This document shows, in pieces, positions 42,329 through 50,892 of a stretch of DNA of 64,000 nt. The position numbers were made by a program, and so were the translations under genes. Each line of letters opens with the position of its first letter. Position 1 is the first letter of the stretch. Source of the stretch: an uncultured Eubacterium sp. (lineage in GTDB: Bacteria; Bacillota; Clostridia; Oscillospirales; Acutalibacteraceae); contig NZ_CAKTGT010000003.1 of NCBI RefSeq assembly GCF_934561735.1, positions 62,001-126,000 on the forward strand, in the 5' to 3' direction. The notes under the pieces were generated by a model, which was given only the letters and a program-made list of their open reading frames with translations, did no database searches and was not told where the DNA came from.

Positions 42329-43289
42329 AAAGAAAACAAAGAATAAAAACCTTAACAAGAAAAAACATTCGGCATCTAACCGATTAGCCAAGTTTCGCGG
42401 ATGGATTCAGGCAGGAGCAACATTGCTTACAAACATTCATCTGCCGAATTTTGTCAAAGGCGAAATTTATCAAGGCAAAGGCAAAGCCGTTTGTGTGCCG
42501 GGTCTGAACTGCTATTCCTGTCCTGCCGCATCGGGTGCTTGCCCAATCGGCTCGTTTCAGGCGGTAGTCGGCTCGTCAAAATATAAGTTTTCCTATTATA
42601 TAACAGGATTTCTCATTCTGCTGGGAGTTTTGCTCGGACGCTTCATCTGTGGATTTTTGTGCCCGTTTGGTTGGTTGCAGGATTTACTGCACAAAATTCC
42701 GACAAAAAAGCTCTCAACAAAAAAGCTCAAACCGCTGACATATATCAAATATGCAGTGCTGCTGTTGGCAGTTGTTTTATTACCGGTGCTCATAGTAAAT
42801 GATTTGGGGATGGGCGACCCGTATTTCTGCAAATACATATGTCCGCAAGGTGTGCTTGAGGGTGCGTTGCCGCTGTCGGCAGTAAACGAGGGTATCCGCT
42901 CGGCATTGGGAAAACTGTTTTCGTGGAAACTTGTTGTATTGATTTCGGTAGTCGTTTTAAGCGTGCTGTTTTACAGACCGTTTTGCAAATGGCTCTGCCC
43001 GCTCGGTGCGTTCTACGCATTGTTCAACAAAGTTTCGCTGTTTGGGATGAAGGTAGACGAGCACAAATGCGTTTCGTGCGGAAAATGTGCAAAGGTGTGC
43101 AAAATGGATGTTGATGTTACAAAAACACCTAACAGCACCGAATGTATCCGATGCGGAAAGTGCATAAGTGCCTGTCCTACCGAAGCAGTCAGCTTTCAAT
43201 ACGGCTTTGACTTGCTTGGAAAAACAGTAGACGAAAACGCAAAAATCGAAAACAAAACAAACAAAAATGAAACAAATGAGGAATTATAA
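42321..43289 (+). CDS. Membrane 4Fe-4S protein, NapH/NosR-like
   Basis: 322 residues, TTG start at 42321. Membrane segments alternate with cysteine motifs: GLNCYSCPAASGACPIGSF, CGFLCPFGWLQDLLHK, CKYICPQGVLEG and CKWLCPLGAFY. Then two ferredoxin 4Fe-4S sites, CVSCGKCAKVCKMD and CIRCGKCISACP, lie near the C-terminus. This is the layout of quinol or flavodoxin-linked electron carriers such as NapH. With the CD1871A and TlpA genes it probably moves electrons across the membrane to extracytoplasmic thiols. Confidence 0.88.
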   Translation: MDKKKTKNKNLNKKKHSASNRLAKFRGWIQAGATLLTNIHLPNFVKGEIYQGKGKAVCVPGLNCYSCPAASGACPIGSFQAVVGSSKYKFSYYITGFLILLGVLLGRFICGFLCPFGWLQDLLHKIPTKKLSTKKLKPLTYIKYAVLLLAVVLLPVLIVNDLGMGDPYFCKYICPQGVLEGALPLSAVNEGIRSALGKLFSWKLVVLISVVVLSVLFYRPFCKWLCPLGAFYALFNKVSLFGMKVDEHKCVSCGKCAKVCKMDVDVTKTPNSTECIRCGKCISACPTEAVSFQYGFDLLGKTVDENAKIENKTNKNETNEEL

Positions 43290-43302
43290 CGGAGGAAAAA
43301 CT

Positions 43303-44271
43303 ATGAAGTTTTCAAAACTTTCAAAAATCTTAACAGTAGTATTATTAGTTTCTGTGTTGGCAGTCAGTCTTATTGCTTGCTCAACATCAAAGGACAACAA
43401 CGGCGAAGAACAATCAACAGATTCAAGCATTTCAACCTTGATGGCAACAGAGCCGGACAGTGCCGATGAAGCATCAAAACTTTACAATCAACTTATGGAA
43501 AAAGAAAACGAAATTTTGTCAACGGACACAGAGCTTTGGAACAAAGTATTTTTGGCGTCAAACAAAAACAGTAAAATGATTGAGGACGGAACAAACTACG
43601 GCGATTTTCTCCTCACAACAATTGAGAGTGCAAAAGACCAGTTCACAGATGAAGAATACAAAAAACTTGTAGCCGGTGCAGAACAAATCAAGGAAATTGA
43701 GGGCAAACTCACAATCTTGGAACAAAAATATCCCGAATGTGCAAACGCACCTTCAAACGGCGACAGCGTGCCGGCAAACAGCGCAGGCGTTGTTTCAGAC
43801 AGCGGTGACGCAACAAGCTTTCCGTCATTTGACGGCAAAGACCTTGACGGCAACGATGTAAAGAGCAGCGACCTTTTCGCAAACAGCAATGTAACAGTTG
43901 TTAACTACTGGTTCAGCACTTGCAAGCCTTGTGTAGGTGAACTTCCGGAATTGGAAAAGCTCAACAAGGAACTTGCCAAAAAAGGCGGTCAAGTTGTCGG
44001 CATCAACACATTCACACTTGACGGCGACAAAACCGCAATTTCCGAAGCAAAGGACATCCTTTCAAAAAAAGGCATAACCTACAAGAATATTTGGTTTGAT
44101 TCAAACAGCGACGCAGGCAAATTCACATCAAATATTTTCTCATTCCCTACAACATATGTTGTTGACAAGAACGGCAACATTGTAGGCGAGCCGATTGTAG
44201 GTGCCATAACCGAGAATAAACAAAAAAAGACACTTGAAAAGCTCATTGATCAGGCTTTACAGGTTAAATAA
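43303..44271 (+). CDS. TlpA-type thioredoxin-fold lipoprotein
   Basis: 322 residues from ATG 43303, with GGAGGAAAAACT upstream. A lipoprotein signal (VLAVSLIAC) puts the protein outside the membrane. A helical region (about 35-145) precedes a TlpA/ResA-like thioredoxin domain (about 165-320) with active site STCKPC in VVNYWFSTCKPCVGELPELE and cis-Pro in FSFPTTYVVDKNG. It should reduce or exchange disulfides on exported proteins, fed by the membrane 4Fe-4S protein encoded before it. Confidence 0.9.
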   Translation: MKFSKLSKILTVVLLVSVLAVSLIACSTSKDNNGEEQSTDSSISTLMATEPDSADEASKLYNQLMEKENEILSTDTELWNKVFLASNKNSKMIEDGTNYGDFLLTTIESAKDQFTDEEYKKLVAGAEQIKEIEGKLTILEQKYPECANAPSNGDSVPANSAGVVSDSGDATSFPSFDGKDLDGNDVKSSDLFANSNVTVVNYWFSTCKPCVGELPELEKLNKELAKKGGQVVGINTFTLDGDKTAISEAKDILSKKGITYKNIWFDSNSDAGKFTSNIFSFPTTYVVDKNGNIVGEPIVGAITENKQKKTLEKLIDQALQVK

Positions 44272-44290
44272 TAAAACAACACAGTAAAAG

Positions 44291-44328
44291 AATAACCTCT
44301 CCCGAATTCAATGGGAGAGGTTATTTTT
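44291..44328. terminator. Bidirectional terminator
   Basis: AATAACCTCTCCC and GGGAGAGGTTATT arms with a short loop, followed by TTT. It serves the TlpA gene (plus) and the AI-2E-family gene (minus), which converge here. Confidence 0.88.
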
Positions 44329-44333
44329 ATTCA

Positions 44334-45557
44334 TTATTTACTTTTTGATTTTAATCTCTTTTTCTTTTCTTTTTTTGGAGGCTCGGTTTCCTTTTCGGGT
44401 GAGGATTTCCAAATATTAATTCTGCCGGCATCATTAAACGCTTTAAGCGTCATAACGGTGAGCGGCACAAGGAACATACCGATAAATCCGAAAAGTTTAA
44501 GTCCAAAGTAAAGACCCATAAGCGTTACAATAGGATGAACGCCAAGCGAAGTGCCGACAATTTTCGGCTCGATATACTGACGGATTACGGTAATAATAAC
44601 ATACAACACGATAAGTCCGACAGCCTGCTTATAATTGCCGTAAATAAGCGAGAACAATGCCCACGGAATAAGAATACCGCCCGATCCCGCAACAGGTAAA
44701 ATATCAAACACGGCGATTGCAAGTGCGATAACCGCAAAGTAGCTGTTTTTCATAATTCCCATAAGTGAAAGAATTGAAAATCCGAGGAACAATTCGCTGA
44801 AAGTTATGCACATAATTATGCCGTAAGCCTTAAACATTGTGAAAATTGTTTTTGAGAATACTTGCTTAAACTCAACAAGTACATTCTTTTTGCCGTCAGG
44901 AAGCTGTCTTTGTATAAATCTTACAATATAATCGTAATCTTTTGTGAAAAGTATCCAAGCAACAATGCCGATAACAACACCGATAAGGATTGAAGGAACA
45001 CCTTTTACAATCGAATATACATTTGACACACCGGATGAAAGTTTGCTTGTAATACTGCCCAAATCAAGGTTTGAAAGAAGTCCTGCCGAAGAAGCCGCAC
45101 CCGCTGCCGCATTAGGCTGGAGTTTGTCAAACCAACTTGTAATCGTTTCGGACACGGAATGATAAATCCCCTTAGGTAAAAATTGGAGAGTATTCAAAAT
45201 CCAATTTTCAACGGTTGATAAAAACGAAGAAATATCGCTTAACTGCTCGGAAATATAGTTGATAAAATCAGAAATTTTGCCAAACACAGCCGTCAAAATA
45301 AACACCAAAGGAACGATAACCACTGCGGTTGAAACAACAACCAAAAATATCGACCAAAAGGCATGCGCCTTTTTGTTTGTTTTTTTATCAAGATAACGAA
45401 GCGGTTTTTGAAGCAAAACCGCAAAGAAAAACGACAGCAAAAACGGTGCGGTTATCCAAAACAAAAACTTGAAAAAAACATATATAAGTGCCAAAATAAG
45501 TGCAACATATGCAAAATCAATCAAAAACGCCCGTCTTTGTTCAACATGGCTGTTCAT
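44334..45557 (-). CDS. AI-2E-family membrane transporter
   Basis: 407 residues from ATG at 45557 (MNSHVEQRRAFLIDFAYVAL), with AAAGGAATTTT upstream. About eight membrane segments; the family pattern PFLLSFFFAVLLQKPLRYL at the N-terminal part and the late DILPVAGSGGILIPWAL and GVHPIVTLMGLYFGLKLFG. Members include TqsA (autoinducer-2) and sodium/proton antiporters, so the substrate is open. The C-terminus is strongly basic. Confidence 0.88.
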   Translation of the reverse strand: MNSHVEQRRAFLIDFAYVALILALIYVFFKFLFWITAPFLLSFFFAVLLQKPLRYLDKKTNKKAHAFWSIFLVVVSTAVVIVPLVFILTAVFGKISDFINYISEQLSDISSFLSTVENWILNTLQFLPKGIYHSVSETITSWFDKLQPNAAAGAASSAGLLSNLDLGSITSKLSSGVSNVYSIVKGVPSILIGVVIGIVAWILFTKDYDYIVRFIQRQLPDGKKNVLVEFKQVFSKTIFTMFKAYGIIMCITFSELFLGFSILSLMGIMKNSYFAVIALAIAVFDILPVAGSGGILIPWALFSLIYGNYKQAVGLIVLYVIITVIRQYIEPKIVGTSLGVHPIVTLMGLYFGLKLFGFIGMFLVPLTVMTLKAFNDAGRINIWKSSPEKETEPPKKEKKKRLKSKSK

Positions 45558-45674
45558 AGTTAAAATTCCTTTCAAACAGTATATTTATATCATAACCCCA
45601 AAATCCGTTTCATTCAAGACTTTTTTAAAAAAATTAAGGATGTGTTTATAACCAAACGCATCCTTAAAAAAGTA

Positions 45675-47570
45675 TCAAAGTTTTTTGACTGAAAGTGCTC
45701 GAATTGCATTGAGTACAGCAATCACCATAACACCTACATCGGCGAAAATAGCCACCCACATATTGGCAATTCCGACTGCACCGAAGATAAGGCACAACGC
45801 CTTAACACCAAGTGCAAAATAAATGTTTTCGTTTACAATTCTGAGGCACTTTGACGAAATTTTGATTGCCTTTGAAATCTTCATCGGGTCATCGTCCATA
45901 AGAACAATATCGGCAGCCTCAATAGCGGCATCGGAACCGAGTGCACCCATAGCGATACCTATATCGGCTCTTGAAAGAACCGGAGCATCATTAATGCCGT
46001 CACCTACAAAGGCAAGTTTTTCCTTTTCGCCTTTATCTGTAAGAAGTCGCTCAACCTGACTAACCTTATCAGCCGGAAGAAGTTCGCTGTATACCTCGTC
46101 TGCACCGAGTTCTTTTGCTACTGCATCGGCAACTTTTTTTGAGTCGCCTGTGAGCATAACGGTTTTTCTGACCCCGCAATTCTTCATAGCCTTTACAGCC
46201 GCAACAGATGTCGGCTTGAGTGCATCGGAAATAAGGATATATCCGCAATATTTGCCGTCAACCGCAACATAAACAACCGTGCCGACCTTTGAGCAAGCGG
46301 TATATTCCACACCTAATTTATCCATAAGCTTGCTGTTGCCCACTGCAATCTTTTTGCCGTCTGCAACCGCAAGAACACCGTTACCGCTGATTTCGTTTAC
46401 ATCAGAAATTTTTGCGTTGTCGATTTCTTTACCGTAAGCCGATTTTATCGATTTGCTGATAGGGTGAGATGAATAACTTTCGGCATATGCCGCAAGTCTG
46501 AGAAGTTCGTTGTTTTCAACACCGACCGGAGCAATTTCCGTCACTTCAAAATTGCCCTTTGTCATTGTGCCCGTTTTGTCAAACACAACTATTTTTGTTT
46601 TTGAAAGAGTTTCAAGATAGTTTGAGCCTTTTACAAGCACGCCCTCCTTTGAAGCACCGCCGATACCCGCAAAGAATGAAAGCGGAATAGAAATAACAAG
46701 TGCACAAGGGCAGCTGATAACAAGAAATGTAAGAGCACGGTAAATCCATGTGAGCCACATAGCATCCTTGCCGATAATCAGGCTGACAACAGGAGGCAAA
46801 ATCGCAAGTGCAAGTGCACCGCCGCAAACCGCCGGAGTATAGATTCTTGCGAACTTTGAAATAAACTGCTCGCTTTTTGATTTTTTTGATGACGAATTTT
46901 CAACAAGGTCAAGAATTTTTGACACCGTTGACTCACCGAACGGCTTTGTTGTGCGAATTCTGACAGTACCCGTAAGGTTGATACAACCGCTGATGACCTC
47001 ATCGCTTTCTTTTACACTTCTCGGCACGCTTTCGCCTGTAAGTGCCGCTGTATCAAGCGTTGTTGAACCTTCAACGATTACGCCGTCAATAGGCACCTTT
47101 TCGCCTGCCGACACAACAATTATTGAGCCAACCTCAACTTCATCAGGGTCAACCTGTTCTATTTTGCCGTCAACCTCGATATTTGCATAATCCGGACGAA
47201 TATCCATAAGTTCGGATATACTTCGTCTGCTTTTGCCTACGGCATAGCTTTGGAACAACTCGCCGATTTGATAAAAAAGCATAACGGCAACAGCCTCGTT
47301 ATACGAGCCGTTTCCATACACCGCTATGGCAACGGCACCGACGGATGCAACAGCCATAAGGAAGTTTTCATCAAACACCTGACCCTTAATTATGCCCTTA
47401 AATGCCTTTTTAAGAATGTCATAGGAAATCACAAAATACGGCACCATATAAACGGCAAGACGCAGAATTCTGCTTGTAATCGGAACAAATTTTTCGAACA
47501 CAAACAAACCTGCAAACAGTACAGCCGTCACAATAATACGAACAAGCATCTTTTTTTGTTTTCTGCTCAT
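45675..47570 (-). CDS. Heavy-metal P-type ATPase (Zn/Cd/Pb type) without its own metal-binding domain
   Basis: 631 residues from ATG at 47570 (MSRKQKKMLVRIIVTA). Transport motif SCPCALVISIPLSF, phosphorylation site DKTGTMTKG (Met where most have Leu), the HP pair in YSSHPISKSI and GDGINDAPVL hinge. Asp in IFADVGVMVIAVLNAIRAL of the last membrane segment marks the Zn/Cd/Pb subgroup (P1B-2). The usual N-terminal HMA domain is missing; a separate HMA protein is encoded just before it. It should pump metal out of the cell. Confidence 0.92.
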   Translation of the reverse strand: MSRKQKKMLVRIIVTAVLFAGLFVFEKFVPITSRILRLAVYMVPYFVISYDILKKAFKGIIKGQVFDENFLMAVASVGAVAIAVYGNGSYNEAVAVMLFYQIGELFQSYAVGKSRRSISELMDIRPDYANIEVDGKIEQVDPDEVEVGSIIVVSAGEKVPIDGVIVEGSTTLDTAALTGESVPRSVKESDEVISGCINLTGTVRIRTTKPFGESTVSKILDLVENSSSKKSKSEQFISKFARIYTPAVCGGALALAILPPVVSLIIGKDAMWLTWIYRALTFLVISCPCALVISIPLSFFAGIGGASKEGVLVKGSNYLETLSKTKIVVFDKTGTMTKGNFEVTEIAPVGVENNELLRLAAYAESYSSHPISKSIKSAYGKEIDNAKISDVNEISGNGVLAVADGKKIAVGNSKLMDKLGVEYTACSKVGTVVYVAVDGKYCGYILISDALKPTSVAAVKAMKNCGVRKTVMLTGDSKKVADAVAKELGADEVYSELLPADKVSQVERLLTDKGEKEKLAFVGDGINDAPVLSRADIGIAMGALGSDAAIEAADIVLMDDDPMKISKAIKISSKCLRIVNENIYFALGVKALCLIFGAVGIANMWVAIFADVGVMVIAVLNAIRALSVKKL

Positions 47571-47591
47571 AAAACCACTTCCCAACTAAAT

Positions 47592-47810
47592 TCAGAAGAA
47601 AATATCGCAATCATCTTCAACCTTTCTGCAAGCCTTAAGCACCTGCTTCATGGTTTTCTTTTCATCTGCACCTTCTTCAAAATCAACAATCATTTTAAGC
47701 ATCATAAAATTTACGGTTGCAGCCGCAACACCGTCCACTTTATTTGCGGCATCCTCCATTTTGTTGGCACAGTTTGCACAATCCACATCAATCTTGTATG
47801 TCTTTTTCAT
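47592..47810 (-). CDS. Stand-alone HMA-domain metal chaperone
   Basis: 72 residues from ATG at 47810 (MKKTYKIDVDCANCANKMED). The GMxCxxC-type metal site is VDCANCANKME. Fold beta-alpha-beta-beta-alpha-beta over the whole length. The acidic end EDDCDIFF carries another Cys. It lies 21 nt before the P-type ATPase lacking this domain, and behind a promoter with an ArsR-like operator, so it likely delivers the metal to that pump. Confidence 0.88.
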   Translation of the reverse strand: MKKTYKIDVDCANCANKMEDAANKVDGVAAATVNFMMLKMIVDFEEGADEKKTMKQVLKACRKVEDDCDIFF

Positions 47811-47843
47811 TGTTATACCCTCATTTTTTATATTTAATTGTTC

Positions 47844-47869
47844 AACATATGAACAACTATTCATATGTT
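47844..47869 (-). promoter_or_regulatory. SmtB/ArsR-like operator
   Basis: AACATATGAA and TTCATATGTT form perfect 10-nt arms around CAACTA. The core ATATGAAC ... TATTCATAT matches the imperfect repeat bound by SmtB/CadC/ZiaR-type metal sensors. It lies just downstream of the -10 box, where binding would block transcription. The sensor gene is not in this window. Confidence 0.78.
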
Positions 47870-47876
47870 CAACTGT

Positions 47877-47904
47877 ATTATACCATATTATATGTCAATG
47901 TCAA
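47877..47904 (-). promoter_or_regulatory. Sigma-A promoter of the metal-export operon
   Basis: On the minus strand TTGACA (47899-47904) and TATAAT (47877-47882) are 16 nt apart. A second TTGACA at 47893-47898 is too close to use. Confidence 0.82.
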
Positions 47905-47956
47905 TAGAAAATATAAAAATAAAAACAAAATCCAAAAATTATATCTTTAAATGAAA

Positions 47957-47989
47957 ATCCTCTCTGTTCAAATTGCAAACAAAGAGGAT
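47957..47989 (-). terminator. Terminator of the GH28 operon
   Basis: ATCCTCT and AGAGGAT arms on the minus strand with a 19-nt loop, then TTTT. It lies just after the DUF6472-like gene. The long loop makes it weak. Confidence 0.5.
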
Positions 47990-47995
47990 AATTTT

Positions 47996-48181
47996 TTAAT
48001 TCTGTTTTCTTACAATGCCGTATTCTCCGACATCCTTACGGTAATATTTACACGGCTTACCCTGACGCTCACGAATAAGAAGCTCACCGTATTCGTCTTG
48101 GTCAAGCTGAAGGTCGCACATATTTATATCGGCTTCTTCATCATAAACATTGTACCAGCAAGTATCACACAAATCAGCCAT
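47996..48181 (-). CDS. Small cysteine-rich protein, DUF6472-like
   Basis: 61 residues: MADLCDTCWYNVYDEEADIN, CDLQLDQDEYGELL, CKYYRKDVGEYGIVRKQN. Four Cys (CxxC, then two singles) probably bind zinc or a cluster. The layout 'CETC.NYVYDEE ... CPYYR.G.EY.IVRKQ' is a small family in Clostridia with no known role. The ATG overlaps the stop of the SecB-like gene by 1 nt. Confidence 0.7.
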   Translation of the reverse strand: MADLCDTCWYNVYDEEADINMCDLQLDQDEYGELLIRERQGKPCKYYRKDVGEYGIVRKQN

Positions 48182-48588
48182 CAGTTAAGCATTCCTTCAT
48201 CATCTTTTTTAGGCGGCTTGCCTACTTCAACAGAATCTCTGTTGAGCTTCATTGTAGGAATAACAAGGCCCGGCATACCCGACATTGATGTTGTTGTGTT
48301 GATTATTTGACGAACAAACGGGAAAATTTGGTCAAAAGAACCTACATGAATATCAGGCTTTTGGTCCTCATCTTCAAAAGAAAATTCTGCAACCAATTCA
48401 AGTTCGATTTCAAAAGGCTGATTGTCGGCATCCTCTACTCTGAAGTGAAGCATACCCACGCATCTTTTTTCCGCATCCATATAATTAACATTATATTTAA
48501 CCTGATTTTGAAGTTTAAGTTGTGTACCGTTTTCTACATTATTGGTGAATTCAAGCGAATTAACCTTGTATCCTCTCATATTTATCAT
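48181..48588 (-). CDS. SecB-like chaperone family protein
   Basis: 135 residues with GGAGG 8 nt before the ATG. The pattern LEFTNNVENGTQLKLQNQVK, VEDADNQPFEIELELVAEFS, then DQIFPFVRQIINTTTSMSGM and PGLVIPTMKL follows SecB (beta strands, then 'P..R..I...T...G.P.l.LP'). Firmicutes mostly lack SecB proper; such solitary relatives occur in Clostridia, sometimes as toxin-antitoxin chaperones. Here it lies between a GH28 gene and a small Cys-rich gene. Role not known. Confidence 0.7.
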   Translation of the reverse strand: MINMRGYKVNSLEFTNNVENGTQLKLQNQVKYNVNYMDAEKRCVGMLHFRVEDADNQPFEIELELVAEFSFEDEDQKPDIHVGSFDQIFPFVRQIINTTTSMSGMPGLVIPTMKLNRDSVEVGKPPKKDDEGMLN

Positions 48589-48604
48589 AACATTTTACCT
48601 CCTG

Positions 48605-49981
48605 TTATTTTACTGATTTTACATTACTGAGTTTAACATCTTCAACAAGCGGAGAAACAGCCTTGCCGCTGAATCTTACAAGTTCAAGATTTTCTACATT
48701 TTCGGCATCTATTGCGTGCTTGTAACTGTCGCAAAGATTACCCCACGCAGTTTGCGTTTTCTCGATAAGCACATTTTTGGCATATCTGATAAAAAATGCG
48801 GAATTGTCGTACTTTTCAACGCCCCAATCAAGGCAAGGACGCAAATCATAAAGTCCGCAGTCCCATTTTGATGTTTTTGTAAGAGTGATTTTGCAATTTT
48901 CAAATGTAATATCTTCAATGATGTTTTCTGCATTGCCGTGGATGAGAACACCGTTTTCACCCTTTGCGGTAACATTGAAAAAGCGAATATTTTTGATTGT
49001 GCCGCTCTTTGTATTTTCGTCGCGGTTAAATGTGGTGATAACAACAGGTTCAGCTGTTCCCCACCAATCCGGGCAAAATCTGCGTGTTTCGATAATTATA
49101 TTTGAATATGTAACATTTTCAACGCAGCCGCCGTCACGGATTTGAATTGAAAGACCTCTGTTTGATTTGGAGATAATGCAATTTGACACAATTACATTTT
49201 TAAAATCGCCGACACCCTCAGTACCGATTTTGATTGCGGCAGAGGTTGAAACCAAAGTACAGCCGTCAATAATAATATTTTCACACGGACCGTATTCGGC
49301 ATTGCCCTTGCTTGCCTTGAGGCAAATACAGTCATCCGCACAGGTTACATGACAGCCCAAAATTCTTACATTACTGCAATGGTCGGGATCGATACCGTCG
49401 GAATTTGCAACATCCAAATCGTTGAGAATACGAATTCTGTCAATAAGCACATCATCGCATCCGGCAGGATGAAGAGTCCAAAACGGAGCATCGACAACCG
49501 TAAACTCCTTAAATGTAATATGATTGCTTTTTTCAACATAAATAACGGTAGGACGAGGGTAAAAATCACCCGTTACATAGTACTTATCCTTGCGTTGAAC
49601 AAAAGCGTGACCGTTTGCGTCAACAGTGCCCTCACCGCTTATTGTACAATTATCCGCCTCATAAGCATAAATAAACACAAAGCTCGGCTTACCCGTTACC
49701 GGATTGCCGATAAGTGCGGTTTTAGGGTCGTTAATCAATTTGTTGGGACGGATATATCCGTCAATATTGCTTGTAGCCTTCAGCCTTGCACCCTTTTGGA
49801 TATGCAAGTCAACATTTGCCTTGAGCTTGATTGAGTCGCTGTAAAACACTTTGCCCGACGGCAAAACAACCTGACCGCCGCCGTTTTTTGTGCAATCATC
49901 AATGGCGTGCTGAATGGCAAAGGCATCGTTTGTTGTACCGTCACCCTTGGCACCGTATTGCATAACATTATAAATCTTCAT
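48605..49981 (-). CDS. Glycoside hydrolase family 28 (polygalacturonase-like), cytoplasmic
   Basis: 458 residues. MKIYNVMQYGAKGDGTTNDA at the N-terminus is the pectin-lyase-like start; the right-handed beta helix carries the catalytic motif variants NSDGIDPDHC and CADDCICLKA. The family His motif (GHG) is not obvious (CTLVSTSAAIKIGTEG lies there). There is no signal peptide, so it would act on oligogalacturonides taken into the cell. No sugar transporter is adjacent. Confidence 0.87.
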   Translation of the reverse strand: MKIYNVMQYGAKGDGTTNDAFAIQHAIDDCTKNGGGQVVLPSGKVFYSDSIKLKANVDLHIQKGARLKATSNIDGYIRPNKLINDPKTALIGNPVTGKPSFVFIYAYEADNCTISGEGTVDANGHAFVQRKDKYYVTGDFYPRPTVIYVEKSNHITFKEFTVVDAPFWTLHPAGCDDVLIDRIRILNDLDVANSDGIDPDHCSNVRILGCHVTCADDCICLKASKGNAEYGPCENIIIDGCTLVSTSAAIKIGTEGVGDFKNVIVSNCIISKSNRGLSIQIRDGGCVENVTYSNIIIETRRFCPDWWGTAEPVVITTFNRDENTKSGTIKNIRFFNVTAKGENGVLIHGNAENIIEDITFENCKITLTKTSKWDCGLYDLRPCLDWGVEKYDNSAFFIRYAKNVLIEKTQTAWGNLCDSYKHAIDAENVENLELVRFSGKAVSPLVEDVKLSNVKSVK

Positions 49982-50037
49982 AAAAAGAAGTACCTCGTTT
50001 TTTAATATCTAACTTATAATAACATATAAAATTTATA

Positions 50038-50066
50038 TTTACAATATTTTTTAAATGATATATTAT
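50038..50066 (+). promoter_or_regulatory. Probable promoter of the 50-53.8 kb plus-strand genes
   Basis: TTTACA (50038-50043) and TATTAT (50061-50066) are 17 nt apart, about 28 nt before the acyltransferase gene. The genes that follow are closely spaced and may share it. Confidence 0.55.
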
Positions 50067-50093
50067 ATACTTAATAATTCTATGGAGAAAATT

Positions 50094-50873
50094 ATGAAAA
50101 CAAACAAAAAAAGAATAGAAATCCTTGACGAACTGCGTGGATTTGCGATTTTGGCAATGATAGTGCATCACTTCTTTTTGGATGTGGGCGATGTGCTCAG
50201 CCTTGATTGGGGTTACACCGTATTTAATGCACTGTGCAAAGTTCAGCCGATATTTTGGGCAATATTCATCATCATTTCGGGTATATGCTCACGGCTGTCA
50301 AGGAACACGGCAAAGCGTGGTGCAATCGTGCTCGGTGCAGGCTTAATCGTAACATTTGTAACGGCGTTTGTTATGCCGAAACTTATGGGAATATACGGAG
50401 CGGAAATATATTTCGGCATACTTCACTGCTTGGGTGTTTGTATGATAATCACAGGATTGGCAATGCCGTTGATTGAAAAAATCAATCCCAAAATCGGTAT
50501 GCTTATATCAACCGTTTTGTTTGCGGCAACATACGGAATAAACTCGGGCGAACTTATTTTTGGACTTGTCAAACTGCCTACGCCGTCAACAAACATACTT
50601 ATGCCGCTCGGCATATTCAACGGCAAATTTGAAAGTGCGGACTATTTTTCGATATTCCCGTGGCTGTTTATGTTTTTGGCAGGAGCATTTTTGGGCAAAT
50701 ACGCAAAAAACGGCGAATTTCCGGCTTGGACATACAAAAAGCACTCAAAAATCTTTGCCTTTGTGGGACGAAACAGCCTTTGGTTTTATCTCGGACATCA
50801 GGTTGTGCTGTATGCCCTGCTGTATGCTTTTTTGGAAGCGATGAAAATATATTACAAAATAAAATTAAGTTAA
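50094..50873 (+). CDS. DUF1624-type (HGSNAT-like) membrane acyltransferase
   Basis: 259 residues from ATG 50094 (MKTNKKRIEILDELRGFAIL), with GGAG upstream. DELRGFAILAMIVHHFFLDV holds the membrane His of the heparan-alpha-glucosaminide acetyltransferase-like fold; about seven further membrane segments, with FVGRNSLWFYLGHQVVLYAL near the end. Such proteins are thought to acetylate surface sugars. No surface-polymer genes are directly beside it. Confidence 0.82.
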   Translation: MKTNKKRIEILDELRGFAILAMIVHHFFLDVGDVLSLDWGYTVFNALCKVQPIFWAIFIIISGICSRLSRNTAKRGAIVLGAGLIVTFVTAFVMPKLMGIYGAEIYFGILHCLGVCMIITGLAMPLIEKINPKIGMLISTVLFAATYGINSGELIFGLVKLPTPSTNILMPLGIFNGKFESADYFSIFPWLFMFLAGAFLGKYAKNGEFPAWTYKKHSKIFAFVGRNSLWFYLGHQVVLYALLYAFLEAMKIYYKIKLS

Positions 50874-50892
50874 TTAAGGAACGGTAAAAAAT

